A program made the translations under genes and the position numbers. From NCBI GenBank assembly GCA_029237695.1, contig CM055265.1, forward strand, positions 118,683,078 through 118,747,077: 64,000 bases of DNA, given 5' to 3'. This stretch comes from Conchocele bisecta (lineage: Eukaryota > Mollusca > Bivalvia > Lucinida > Thyasiridae). The stretch's first letter is position 1. The number at the start of each line of letters is the position of its first letter. The notes below the pieces were generated by a model. The model was not told where the DNA came from. It did not search any database and worked only from the letters and a program-made list of their open reading frames with translations. Shown here piece after piece: positions 52,640 through 62,267 of this stretch.

Positions 52640-52818
52640 CTTCAATCCCCTCTTCTGTGGTCCCCTGCATATAGGCACCACCGTCCTCCATGTCTGGTTG
52701 CTGTGGCGACTGCGGCTCCAGCTCCATGGCAAACGGTGCGTGGTCATCGGGTTCATACTCCTCGTTCCCCTCCGGAAGTGGGCCTAAGCCAGCCTGCTGA
52801 GGGTTCGAGTTTGAAATT
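52640..52818 (-). CDS. CCDC81: CCDC81 exon, acidic glutamine-rich linker
   Basis: This 179-bp exon has acceptor CTCCGTTTTCAG|A and donor ATTGAAG|GTAGGT. Its first A completes AG from the previous exon as Arg; one G is left for the next. It encodes ISNSNPQQAGLGPLPEGNEE then YEPDDHAPFAMELEPQSPQQ and PDMEDGGAYMQGTTEEGIE. The linker is acidic and proline-containing, between the HU domains and the Cys/His cluster. No catalytic or binding motif is seen. A SINE tail lies about 22 bp upstream of the acceptor. Confidence 0.88.
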
Positions 52819-52840
52819 CTGAAAACGGAGAAAATCAAGT

Positions 52841-52905
52841 TTCTTTTGTTTGTTTATTGGTGTTTAACGGCCTATCAACAGCTATGGTCATGTAAGGCTG
52901 GAAAG
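52841..52905 (-). mobile_element. 5'-truncated SINE-like retroposon beside an acceptor
   Basis: On the minus strand: GCCTTACATGACCATAGCTG + TTGATAGGCCGTTAAACACC + AATAAACAAACAAAA, then about 22 nt to the AG of exon 52640-52818. The insertion therefore sits where the branch point and pyrimidine tract would be expected. Confidence 0.75.
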
Positions 52906-52938
52906 GAAAAATAAAGTTAATTTGAATATTGTAGAACA

Positions 52939-53010
52939 TTGAATTCTCTTGAATGTTTGTGAAAATCTCAGCATGTGCTGAGATTTTCACAAACATTCAA
53001 GAGAATTCAA
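52939..53010. repeat. Perfect 72-bp palindrome
   Basis: 35-bp arms, TTGAATTCTCTTGAATGTTT + GTGAAAATCTCAGCA, around TG. Confidence 0.95.
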
Positions 53011-54225
53011 ATTACAGATTCTGATTGTAAAACATTCATGTCAGGGAATCGTTCTTGTTTTATAGCTGTTATTTTACTACATGGTTTCAATGGCAAATAC
53101 CGTATTCTGCCGATTATAAGTCACATTTTTTTTACTCCGATTTGTATCCCAAAAAGCCCCTGCGTCTTATAAATACATTTAGATACATGAGCATTTTTTT
53201 CCACCCGAAATATTGACATAAACGAACCAAAAATCAAAAAAATAAAATGCGCAACATCCGGTATTGGAAATATGGATTCGTATTCTAAACAGTTTGCACC
53301 TTACTCGCGCCTTACTTGTTCCGGCCCTGTGTCACATTTTCTATACCGAAGGTGAACAGTGTATACCAAGATCAGATCCGGTCGACATTTTCTCTGCCGA
53401 ATCACAATCTGGCCTCTGTCATTTTAATTATCTTTTGAAAACATTTACCGGGCCCATATCGGTCGGTGTCATTTTGCCGTGAAAAATATTGCATGACGCC
53501 ATTAACGGTAAATCCCAATATGCATAATGCAACTCCATCATTAGTTTCGAAACTGTGTGTTTACACGATGCTGATGAAAGTGGCAAGCCTAAGTCAGCTG
53601 GCCGACATCAAACAACACAACACAAAGCCATATCAAATATCAATACACGCGGTTGCTGACGTCAGTTTCGTATTTGTCACTAAACTGGTACCCTGTCTGA
53701 TGCGTCCCAGTGAAACAATACTATCGAGAACCAGACTCTATTTATGACACGGCAAACATGTTTATGTGAATTGGGTCTCTATCTCTGACAAATCCCGGCT
53801 TATTGCATAAGCGGCCAGACCAGGCGGTGGATTCGCGCAGTCTGCACATGGTTTACAATGTTCGCCAATCTCTAATTAAAAACATTATAATTACGTCAGC
53901 GGAAAATGCAAATTCGTCATAGCTATAGGCTGCTTTCAGCATCATTTACGGAAGAGACGACTGATTTTGAAATATTACATAGTCATAGGTGAAAGTTGTG
54001 TGTTGCTTTGTGGAAAAAAATTGATAACACCCAGCCGTGTCAACTAACAGGTGTTTATCTTATGTCAATCATCATTCAGCACGAGGCTGTAAACTGTGTG
54101 ACCTTTAGGCTATGTTTTGAAATTGCACTGATTGGTCAACACGCCTTTTGATGTGCCACAGACGTGGCGAACATGCGACTTTCATCCTCGCATCATGGGG
54201 GAAATCAGTAACCCATTTCATGCTG
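53011..54225. other. Intronic DNA with a possible transposon terminus
   Basis: At 53098, TACCGTATTCTGCCGATTAT + AAGTCACATTTTTTTT resembles a widespread animal DNA-transposon end (CCGGATTATAAG..CGCATTTTTTT). No partner end was located. Three open frames of 65-93 codons (53264-53747) show no domain and lack splice support. The rest shows nothing. Confidence 0.4.
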
Positions 54226-54228
54226 AGG

Positions 54229-54272
54229 TTGGTTGGTTGGTTGGTTGGTTGGTTGGTTGGTTGGTTGTTTGG
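54229..54272 (+). repeat. (GGTT)n microsatellite near a donor
   Basis: About nine GGTT units followed by TTTG/TTCG words, ending 45 bp from the donor of exon 54319-54398. On the transcribed strand it reads (AACC)n. Confidence 0.9.
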
Positions 54273-54318
54273 GTTTGTTTGTTTGTTCGTTTGTTGAATG
54301 TTGAATGTTGTCACTCAC

Positions 54319-54398
54319 CTAGGTAATATCACAGTGTTGGAGCTTTGTGGCCGCATGACTGATCTATCAGACATCACAGAGTCTACAGTTCCGGGTCT
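54319..54398 (-). CDS. CCDC81: CCDC81 exon following HU domain 2
   Basis: This 80-bp exon has acceptor TTGTGTTACAG|AG and donor ACCTAG|GTGAGT. It enters in phase 0 and leaves two nucleotides. It encodes RPGTVDSVMSDRSVMRPQSS + NTVILP. The start, Asn-Arg-Pro-x-Thr-Val-Asp-Ser-Val, matches what I remember of vertebrate CCDC81 just after its second HU domain. It is short but fixed by phase, consensus splice sites and this motif. Confidence 0.9.
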
Positions 54399-54542
54399 CT
54401 GTAACACAATAGAGTAATTGAGTGATACAATAGATTAATCCATTTTATGCTAATGATATGTCATTTTGTTAGCGAAAAATTCTAAACATTTTCTTTATAT
54501 GGTTCAAATGAGTGCTCACAACATTTACTTTCATTAAGAAAT

Positions 54543-55230
54543 AAGAACAAGGGCCATTATGGCCCTATATCGCTCATCTGTTGTTTTTTTAATATATATA
54601 TATATATATATATAATGAAAAATACAACAAATTGCCTGTTTCCAATATAATTAACATTTTTATGTAGACATTAAATATTTAATTCAGTTAAACAGGCATT
54701 TTGTTGAATTTTACATTATATGTTTCAATATTCACCCAATTACCGCAGGGTGACCATTTTTACAAATCTGAAAGAGCATTTGCTGTTGATCATTCCTGTC
54801 AAGTTTCGTTGAAATCTGTCCGGCGGTTCGTGAAAAGAAAATTTATTTTACAAATTTGGCCTACTTTTCCAAGGATTGGTGATATCTACGATTTGATATA
54901 TGACATAACCACAGTCGGTCAAATGTGAAATTTGACCCTTACTTGACCCCCTGGCCCACGCCCCTTTCTGGCTCCGGGGCTGCCATTTTAACAAATCTGA
55001 AACAGCATTGACTATCGATCATTCCTGCCAAGTTTCGTTGAAATTGGCCTGGCGATTCGTGAGAAGATTTTTTAAGAAATACAAATTCCACAATTTTATG
55101 AACGCTAATGAAAATAGTTGGAGGAAACTGCACATATTCATTTGAGAAGTATTGTTATCTTGCTGAAATAGCATAGTTAGAACATAATTATGCAAAGAAT
55201 ATTGAATTACAGTAAGTGAACACTACGAGC
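54543..55230 (+). mobile_element. Family R (Helitron-like) copy, 5' end and core
   Basis: AACAAGGGCCATTATGGCCC + TATATCGCTCATCTG is the 5' end seen at 33894. An (AT)n tract follows, then two core units (ACAAATCTGAAAGAGCATT, CAAGTTTCGTTGAAATC, GGCGGTTCGTGA, TTTGATATATGACATAACC). The 3' CTAA end is not found; other elements cut it off. Confidence 0.6.
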
Positions 55231-55234
55231 AGAG

Positions 55235-55426
55235 CTCCAGTTAAGGTGCGTAATTGGACCAAATTTTCCGGGTATTTTTCTTATTTCTTCACGAAAAATG
55301 GCAAGTTGGGATTGCTTTAGAATCGTCTCTTTGAGACGATTCTAAAGCACTCCCAACTTGCCAATTTTGGCGAAGAAATAACGAAAGTCTCCCCAAAGTT
55401 GATAAAATTACGCACCTTAACTGGAG
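55235..55426. repeat. Foldback element, 192 bp
   Basis: CTCCAGTTAAGGTGCGTAAT and ATTACGCACCTTAACTGGAG are perfect ends. The centre GGCAAGTTGGGATTGCTTTA + GAATCGTCTC and its complement pair around TTT. The same AGAATCGTCTC / CAAGTTGGGA word pair occurs inside the pogo-like element at 12666-13896. Confidence 0.88.
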
Positions 55427-55434
55427 TTAAAAGG

Positions 55435-55893
55435 CTTCTTCATCTTGCCGTGATAAACATGTATACCGAATTTGGTTATGATCGGTCAAGTAGAACTTGA
55501 GTTATTGCGTGGACAAGGATACAGTCCGAAAATTAAAAATGGCTGCCAAGGGGAGATAAGTTATCGGAATTTTTTCAAAATCAATAGGCTTCTTCATCTT
55601 GCCGTGATAAACATGTATACCGAATTTGGTTACGATTGGTGAAGTAGAACTTGAGTTATTACGTGGACAAGGATACAGAATGCGAAAAATAAAAATGGCC
55701 ACCAAGGGGAGATAAGTCATTGGAAATTTTTCAAAATCAATAGGCTTCTTCGTCTTGCCATGATAAACATGTGAATTTGGTTACAATCCGTCAAGTAGAA
55801 ATCTAGTTATTGCGTGGACAAGTTGTGCCCGCCCGCCCCCTGCCCGCACAAGGTGAATACATAATACGTCCCGTTTTTTCAAACGGGCGTATA
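55435..55893 (+). mobile_element. Helentron-like family M
   Basis: Three ~125-bp units (CTTGCCGTGATAAACATGTA, GTAGAACTTGAGTTATTGCG, CAAGGGGAGATAAGT), a CCCGCC tract, and the hairpin CCCGTTT-TTTC-AAACGGG at 55870-55887 with GTATA. It is nearly the same as 34171-34668. Confidence 0.7.
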
Positions 55894-56165
55894 CAAATTC
55901 ATACACGTAAAGGTATATTCCGCATTTAATGGGTTAACGATGGAAGATTCGCTGATCAAAAAGAACATGACCGGACCAGATTCATACATTCTACTCAATA
56001 CTAATAATAACCACACCCTACCAATTACTGAGGACTAAATACATTATCTGATAATATAATATTATGCTAGCAGGGTTCTATGTCAAAATATACAAGTTTA
56101 GTTAAAGTATTTACTACAACCAGTTCCAAGAAATATTTTTTGTTATGAGAATTGAGCAACAACCA

Positions 56166-56592
56166 ATAATTCCAGCACAAAAATATTTACACAATTCCCT
56201 AACATTTGATTGGTCCATAGCAAGTCTCTGTCCAAAATTTATATCCCAGTAAACTCCCACACCGAACTACATTCCGTAACCGTGAGGCGCAGTTAAAATA
56301 ATTCTTAAGAAAACGGGAAATAAACACATTTTCTTGATGAATTTATTTCAAATGCTGGAATTATAAGGATTGAATGGCCTTTTTGTGGAATTTATCGGGG
56401 ATATAAACTTGGAAAAGTCGCGGGAATACTGGACGAGGCCTTAAAAAATTACAATTTTCGAAAATAAAATTAAAAAAAAAAGATTATTTTTTTTTTTTCG
56501 AAAATTGTAATTTTTTATCGCTTCGTCCTGTATTCCCGCGACTTTTCCAAGTTTATACCTCGATAAATTCCACAAAAAGGCCATTCATTCCT
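56166..56592. repeat. Foldback MITE, family K, complete
   Basis: AATTCCAGCACAAAAATATT to GGCCATTCATTCC. It has all K parts, with AATTACAATTTTCGAAAA inverted around a poly-A/T centre. Confidence 0.85.
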
Positions 56593-56612
56593 ATAATAAA
56601 CAAGGACTGTAA

Positions 56613-56999
56613 CTCTTTGCATGCTAGCGGTGAAAATAGCATCCAACACAGTACGAGTATGTTTCTAAAATCTCTCTGCAAATATGTCTTGTATCTTTAT
56701 TTTTATGCTGTTAACTCTTTGCATCTGGGAAATTTATTGGCTATAAATAGTTCAAAAACAGCAGTCTGAAATTCCTGATATATTCTATTATTTCACTATT
56801 ATTTCACCATGTAAATAACAAGAATATGTCTTGGTATTTCATTAGAATTGCGTCCTCGGGACGCAATTCTAATGAAATACCAAGACATATTCTTGTTATT
56901 TACATGGTGAAATAATAGAACATATCAGGAATTTCCATCTGCTGTTTTTGAACTAATTATAGCCAATACATTTCCCAGATGCAAAGAGTTAACAGGATA
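56613..56999. repeat. Foldback family F with a 123-bp palindrome
   Basis: TTAACTCTTTGCATCTGGGA and TTCCCAGATGCAAAGAGTTAA are the inner ends (56708-56997). The palindrome 56796-56918 has 60-bp arms, starting CTATTATTTCACCATGTAAA and ending GGTATTTCATTAGAATTGCG + TCC, around TCG. A partial second left end (AACTCTTTGCATGCTAGCGG) precedes it at 56613. Confidence 0.92.
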
Positions 57000-57040
57000 A
57001 AAATGTTCCGGGATTTATTAAGGTCAGTATGATTCACGTT

Positions 57041-57188
57041 AACCCTTACACCGCTATCTTAATTTTTTGTCGTCTGCTGTATATTTTCTATTTTCCATTT
57101 TTATCATCAAAAACATGGTTTGACAGCACTTTAGAATAATTTACAACATGGTTTGACAGCACTTTAGAATCATTTCCATTGTCAAACC
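57041..57188. repeat. Foldback family F, left half
   Basis: TTAACCCTTACACCGCTATC to GACAGCACTTTAGAATCATT + TCCATTG. The right arm is missing. Confidence 0.75.
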
Positions 57189-57217
57189 TAACTGTGTAAA
57201 AGAAAATTTGTGAGAAA

Positions 57218-57305
57218 CGTTGGTTGGTTGGTTGTTTGGTTGGTTGTTTGGTTGGTTGGTTGTTTGGTTGGTTGGTTGTTGTTGGTTGGTTGGTTGGTTG
57301 GTTGG
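57218..57305 (+). repeat. (GGTT)n microsatellite
   Basis: GGTT units interrupted by GTTT, 88 bp. Confidence 0.9.
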
Positions 57306-57480
57306 TGTGTCTGACTGTGCTTTCAAAAAGCTGAGAGAACTAGATAGAAGTATATTACAATCCCACTAAATGTAACCCGCATGACCGAATATTTAGGTGC
57401 CCAACTGAGACAAGTGAAATTATGGCTTATACAAGTATGTGAATATATAGACAAATTGATGTGGGAGCTGCACAATTTAA

Positions 57481-57957
57481 AGGTACATGTCCACTAAGTA
57501 GGTTCTTTATAGGAATTAAATAAGTGTATACTTGTGTCACTATTCCACCAGTTCTAAAAATTAGGAGTTCCCAATATACAGATATAATCATTTAGTAATA
57601 TTCATTTTACTGATAGTGACTCATATGCAAATGAGGCAAGATATTTTTTAATTATTTATAATAATTAAATTTGTTACCTGAAAAAAATAATAGTTTCTAC
57701 AAATTATAAAGTATGATCATTGCAAATCTGAAAATAAGTACAGAGAATAAATAGTAATGTCCGTTAACATTTTAAGGAAACACGGATATCTGATATCAGT
57801 GTGGAAATTTACGTCTGATATAAAATGTATAATAATGCCAATCAATATGTGGGGTAATGGTGAATGGATGTTTATTTTGCCAGAAAATGTCATATCTACA
57901 GAATATACAAAACAATCTGTCTCCCTATATTATAACCTGCTGAGTGGGAATGTACCT
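57481..57957. mobile_element. TTAA-flanked MITE, family H (477 bp)
   Basis: TTAA at 57477-57480 and 57958-57961. Ends AGGTACATGTCCACTAAGTAG and GCTGAGTGGGAATGTACCT. Confidence 0.82.
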
Positions 57958-58200
57958 TTAAGTTTAGATTTAGACCTTTGTCTAACAGTGCAGCCCCAGA
58001 TGAGCTTATGATGCATCATGTACCAGGTATGACTGCTAGCTGATATGTAGCTGATTTCACCAAAATTGCCACATGCACTAATCTAGCTCAGAGAGAAAGT
58101 AACTTAATTAAATTTATCATATTTTTATTGAATGTATAAATTAATATATTAATTCAATGTAGTAAAACATTTTTTAATCAAAACAATGACTGAAAACGTA

Positions 58201-58536
58201 ATAATTCCATCACAAAAATATTTACACAATTCCCTAACATTTGATTGGCCCGTAGCAAGTCCAAAATTTATATCTCAGTAAACTCCCACGTCGAACTACT
58301 TTCCGTAATCGTGAGGCGCAGCTAAAATAATTCTTAAGAAAACGGAAAATAAACACATTTTCTTGATGAATTTATTTCAAATGCTGGAATTATAAGGAAT
58401 GAATGGCCTTTTTGTGGAATTTATCGGGGATATAAACTTGGAAAAGTCGCGGGACCTTCCGGCCTTCGTCCAGTATTTCCGCGACTTTTCCAAGTTTATA
58501 CCCCGATAAATTCCACAAAAAGGCCATTCATTCCTA
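58201..58536. repeat. Foldback MITE, family K, nested
   Basis: AATTCCATCACAAAAATATT to GGCCATTCATTCC. The hairpin loop is only CTTCCGGCCTTCG. Confidence 0.85.
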
Positions 58537-58763
58537 TAATAAATAAACTAAACATGACTAAAATACAATTTTAATCATGAACTAGACATTATGTTTGTAA
58601 AACATGGATATGCCCCTGTGGTATACTGGATTCTAACTCGAGAAACTTTTACAAACTTATTGACGTTTGACTTAAATGTGCACGGACGGATGAATGGACG
58701 GATGTATGGAACCTCAAGAGCAACGCAATATGGCATAAATATAAACAGGCACATGCTTTATAC

Positions 58764-58910
58764 TAGATGGTCGCGGCCCGCATGTCGCTCCCACTGAGGC
58801 TTTGATAGTATACGAAAAAAATTGTTTAACCTGGACGTACGTACATAATGTACGGATGTACATACGCCAAACTGCCGACTATATTGTGCTGTCCGCAAGC
58901 GGGCGCGACA
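58764..58910 (+). mobile_element. Helentron-like family N, core-less copy
   Basis: TAGATGGTCGCGGCCCGCAT runs after about 45 bp into ACGTACGTAC microsatellite, CGCCAAACTGCCGACTATAT and the GTCCGCAAGCGGGCGCGACA end. The tandem core is absent, which shows start and end move together. Confidence 0.7.
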
Positions 58911-59284
58911 ATTATATACTGTATTTTGGCACAAATTAATTAATTACTCCATTAAAGTGCACTAAGGTAGAATCGTACACTAGCAAAATTGGTGAAATCG
59001 GGTGATGGAACTATTTGCCAAATACTCACTGGCGACATTATGCGACTGAGCAGTCATTCACTGCACCACATATGAGACATGTCGTTGGTAAATTAGATAC
59101 ACACATTGGCATGTTTAGTAAATTTACAGAAATCTTTATATGCAAACATTTTTGTCATATAAAGTTTAGTGAAACGAGTCCCTGGTTTCTTGTCTCAACT
59201 GGGCACCAAATCTACAGTAGAACTTACCAATTCATAATTACCCTGATGAAACAAATAAATAGAAATAAAATACACCTGCATATC

Positions 59285-59571
59285 TACGGAGACCCGCAGC
59301 GTAGAATTCTATTTTATATTAATTCATTCCCACAAAATAACAATTTGTTCCCACGAAATAACAATTTAACAATTCGTTCCCACAAAATAACAATTTGTTC
59401 CACAAATTGCTAATTTGTGGGAACAAATTGTTAATTCAAGGGAACAAACTGTTAAATTGAGGGAACAAATTGTTATTTCGAGAGAACGAATTGTTAAATT
59501 GAGGGAACGAATTGTTATTTCGTGGGAAGGAATTAATACAAAAAAATCCATGTCCCCTGCGGGGCTCCGTA
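59285..59571. mobile_element. Foldback family I with inverted minisatellite, target duplication CATATC
   Basis: TACGGAGACCCGCAGC and CCTGCGGGGCTCCGTA ends; CATATC flanks both sides. The interior ~21-bp repeats flip orientation near 59405. It is shorter than the copy at 26356. Confidence 0.85.
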
Positions 59572-59887
59572 CATATCTGCACTAGATCACGGTCTACAAT
59601 GTTATCATTGAACCTCAATGACGGGCTATTTTGGATCATGGCGAGTGTAATCCAAGTCGTGGATGCTGAATCAGTAAACGTTTTCAAATCACAACTCAGT
59701 AACACAGTCTGGAACCCAAACCAGTTTGAACCATCCTGTTGAGTCCTAACTACGAAAGTATATCAGTAATTATATCAGGGGTCTAAGAAGTTATAAACTT
59801 ACAACGACCTGGAGATCAAAGGTATATCGAAAGTGACTGTCCGTCAGAAAAAATTACCAGTAACTCTTAAATTTCATTTAGAATGTA

Positions 59888-60096
59888 CGACTAAAATGTT
59901 CGTAAGTGCAAAATTATGATTTCACATTAGCAATGTTTTCTTGTAAACAATTGTTGGATTTACATTTATTGAGCATAGGCTGCATTTGCAGCCTATGCTC
60001 AATAAATTTAAATCCATCAATTGAAATTTACAGATGATCCTAAATTTGCACTTACGAACATTTTAGTCGTAAGAAGTTTAGTGAAACGGGCCCCGT
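59888..60096. repeat. Foldback MITE, family C, near a donor
   Basis: TACGACTAAAATGTTCGTAA to GTTTAGTGAAACGGGCCCC; the left GGGGCCCGTTTCAC part is lost. It ends about 32 nt into the intron from the donor of exon 60130-60386. Confidence 0.85.
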
Positions 60097-60129
60097 GAGT
60101 CCAATTTCGAGACATTCAACTATACTTAC

Positions 60130-60386
60130 ATTCTGCAAGGAATCCAGTAGCTTTCCGGACCCATCCATATGAGTTATAAATTCCTTGTAAAACTTCATCT
60201 TAACTTTTGAATCGCGAATGTTCAATCTGCCGATCCCATTAAATGTGAGTTCTACATTCTTCTTAGCACCGATGGCCCTTTGGACCGCGCTAAGGATCTC
60301 TCGTACACAACTCTCCACGACGTCTCTGTCGAACGGACTCTCAAATGACATCGCCGCATAGTTCAGCTGAACAACGGGTATTTGCC
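60130..60386 (-). CDS. CCDC81: CCDC81 exon, HU domain 2
   Basis: This 257-bp exon has acceptor ACTATTTCCAG|GG and donor TGCAGAAT|GTAAGT. GG completes the G of the previous exon as Gly; it ends in phase 0. It encodes QIPVVQLNYAAMSFESPFDR, DVVESCVREILSAVQRAIGA, KKNVELTFNGIGRLNIRDSK, VKMKFYKEFITHMDGSGKLL and DSLQN. The order helix-(N/K)xNVELTFxGIGxLxIR-hairpin is the HU/IHF-like fold as adapted in eukaryotic CCDC81 (Pfam HU-CCDC81_euk_2 by my recollection). Bacterial HU binds DNA; for CCDC81 protein contacts at centrosome or cilium are more likely, and this is inference. It is among the best-conserved exons. Confidence 0.95.
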
Positions 60387-60462
60387 CTGGAAATAGTGTT
60401 GATAAAAATGTGATACTTAGAACATGAAGAGTGATTGATTGATTCAATTGATTTCTCATTTT

Positions 60463-60600
60463 TCTCATCAAAAACATTGATTTGACAGCAATGGAAATGA
60501 TACTGAAGTGATGTCAATCTATGTTTTTATTGAGAAAGAAGATAAAATACAATTGAACAGATGACAATTTTGTTTCCCACATTCTAATTGTTAAACAGCT
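60463..60600. repeat. Foldback family F, decayed
   Basis: CATCAAAAACATTGATTTGA + CAGCAATGGAAATGATACTG and TGTTTTTATTGAGAAAGAAG are family F core words; both outer ends are worn. Confidence 0.55.
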
Positions 60601-60902
60601 AATTTCTGAGGTAATTCTAATATTATAAAGCACAGATACGCCTAGGTAACTAGAAAATGTGGTCTGTCAACGCACATAGGGCCCCTATAGGTGATTTTAG
60701 AAACTTACAAAAACTACCAAAAAATAAACTGACGTGCAGACGGAGAGACAGGGCAAAACTTATAGGGCACCGCCGAATCTCAGCGGGGGTAAAATTAATA
60801 GAAGATGGCGCCATCCTCATAGCTGTATCCATTGCAGAGTTGTTTAGAGAGTCTAGTTCATTTAGGGCTTATGGCCCATATGTGTGGGCTATAGAATGAA
60901 AC

Positions 60903-61640
60903 TAATGTCTGTTTCATGAAACCTGCCCGAATTTTACGGCCATATAAACAATGCAAAAACAATATTTTTTTCGATAATATTAAATTTTTATCAAAATTTA
61001 AGAATGAGCCTTCTTTTTGTTTCATGAAATTTGGTCAAATATTGATTTTAATAGGCCATCCATAATTATATCTCCGTTTCCTGTAACCCGACCGACCCGC
61101 TAAAAACAAACGGTGCGACCCGATTTTTTTTATTGCAATTTCATTTACAATTATTTTTTTTTAATTTAGTGCTACAGTGGGTTAAAAGGGTTAATATAAT
61201 CTCTGGCCCTAAATGGCATACATGTTCAAACAACAACACATACAGCAATTGACATACTTTTATTGCAAGACTTGCAATATTGAATTTAAAAATTATTAAT
61301 ATTAAAAAGGTACAATATTTTAACACTTGCAATGCAAGTGTTAAAATATTGTACCTTTTTAATATTAATAATTTTTAAATTCAATATGTCATGTGACAGA
61401 AAAAAAAAAGAAATTGCCTACCGACCGACCCACTTCTAAAATTCTGGGTCGGTTTACAGGAAACAAACAATTTTTTAAGGACGGCCTTACGAAAAATGTA
61501 TTTGTTTATGGGAATTTATCATGAGGAAAAAGTAGGTGGAGGAAAACCTGGCTAGATAGCTTGGAAATGATCTAACTAAGAAAGCAAAAGTTAAATTTTG
61601 AAAATCGGTTCAGTATTTCTGAAATTCTAAACAATTTCCC
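60903..61640. repeat. Foldback family O split by family Q
   Basis: ATGTCTGTTTCATGAAACCT..GGTCAAATATTGATTTTAA and, after the insert, AAAAATGTATTTGTTTATGG..GATAGCTTGGAAATGATC..CAATTTCCCCATAG reproduce part of 48468-49044. Confidence 0.8.
61053..61488. mobile_element. TIR element, family Q, nested, with a 111-bp palindrome
   Basis: AGGCCATCCATAATTATATC + TCCGTTTCCTGTAACCCGAC and AGGAAACAAAC..AAGGACGGCCTT are the ends, with CGACCC repeated inside each. The palindrome 61277-61387 has 55-bp arms (ATATTGAATTTAAAAATTAT..TTTTAACACTTGCA) and a single central base. Its ends recall the 1.3-kb element at 14446. Confidence 0.82.
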
Positions 61641-61644
61641 CATA

Positions 61645-61880
61645 GAAACTCTTAATGTGGGAAAAAGTTCAGTGTTGTCATGGTCAAAAAACTAAGGTCA
61701 TATGAAGGGCAGCATGGATATGTGGCATTTGTCCACAAGTTTGCTGTGTTGAAATATTTTAGTAACACTTCAACGGATACAGAAGATATTACAGAATCTC
61801 GAAACTCCAGCAAACCTCTTAATGTGCCGGACACATGCACACACAGTCCAAACACTATATATCTACCAAGACCGGAGGCA
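61645..61880 (+). repeat. Family P single unit with terminus
   Basis: CTCTTAATGTGGGAAAAAGT, AGCATGGATATGTGGCATTT + GTCCACAAG and the end CACACAGTCCAAACACTATA + TATCTACCAAGACCGGAGGC + ATAACAA. Confidence 0.75.
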
Positions 61881-62267
61881 TAACAACAAATCTACACACA
61901 GAAGGACGTACGATCAGCAACGAGGGTAATTGTATTAATGTGGAAGGATGAATCATTACTAAGTAATGCATGTGTGCAATATGAAGATATCAGCTGAAGG
62001 CAAACAGGAATAGGGTCGGTCGGTTGTTTGCTTTTTTTGTACTTTGATATTTCTGTCGATATGGTGCTAAAATAAAGCGTTAATGATGCTGTTGTTGCAA
62101 CACCAGAAATAGATTTTTATAAAGAAACCACAAATTATAAAGTTATCCCGAAAATTACGGTCGGGGGTAAAAGAATAGGGTCGGTCGGGTAACAGTTGAC
62201 ACACCTATGTTTTTAGGCGTTATTGTACTTAAAAAAAAATAATTAATAAACTCATACTGGAACGTAC

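Larger units (their letters stand above)
58048..59001. repeat. Diverged family A foldback holding two nested elements
   Basis: Left TAGCTGATTTCACCAAAATT + GCCACATGCACTAATC and right CACTAGCAAAATTGGTGAAA + TCGGG are inverted. Between them lie family K (58201-58536), a G/P-like fragment (about 58585-58735) and family N (58764-58910). Confidence 0.7.

Noticed and set aside
53264..53747. Two frames of 72 and 93 codons in sequence
   Set aside because: No recognisable domain, no splice sites in phase with each other, and a possible transposon terminus just upstream.
60657..60899. 80-codon frame (MWSVNAHRAPIGDF..)
   Set aside because: It lies in intron sequence with no family resemblance; the start region looks like repeat sequence. 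Left uncalled.
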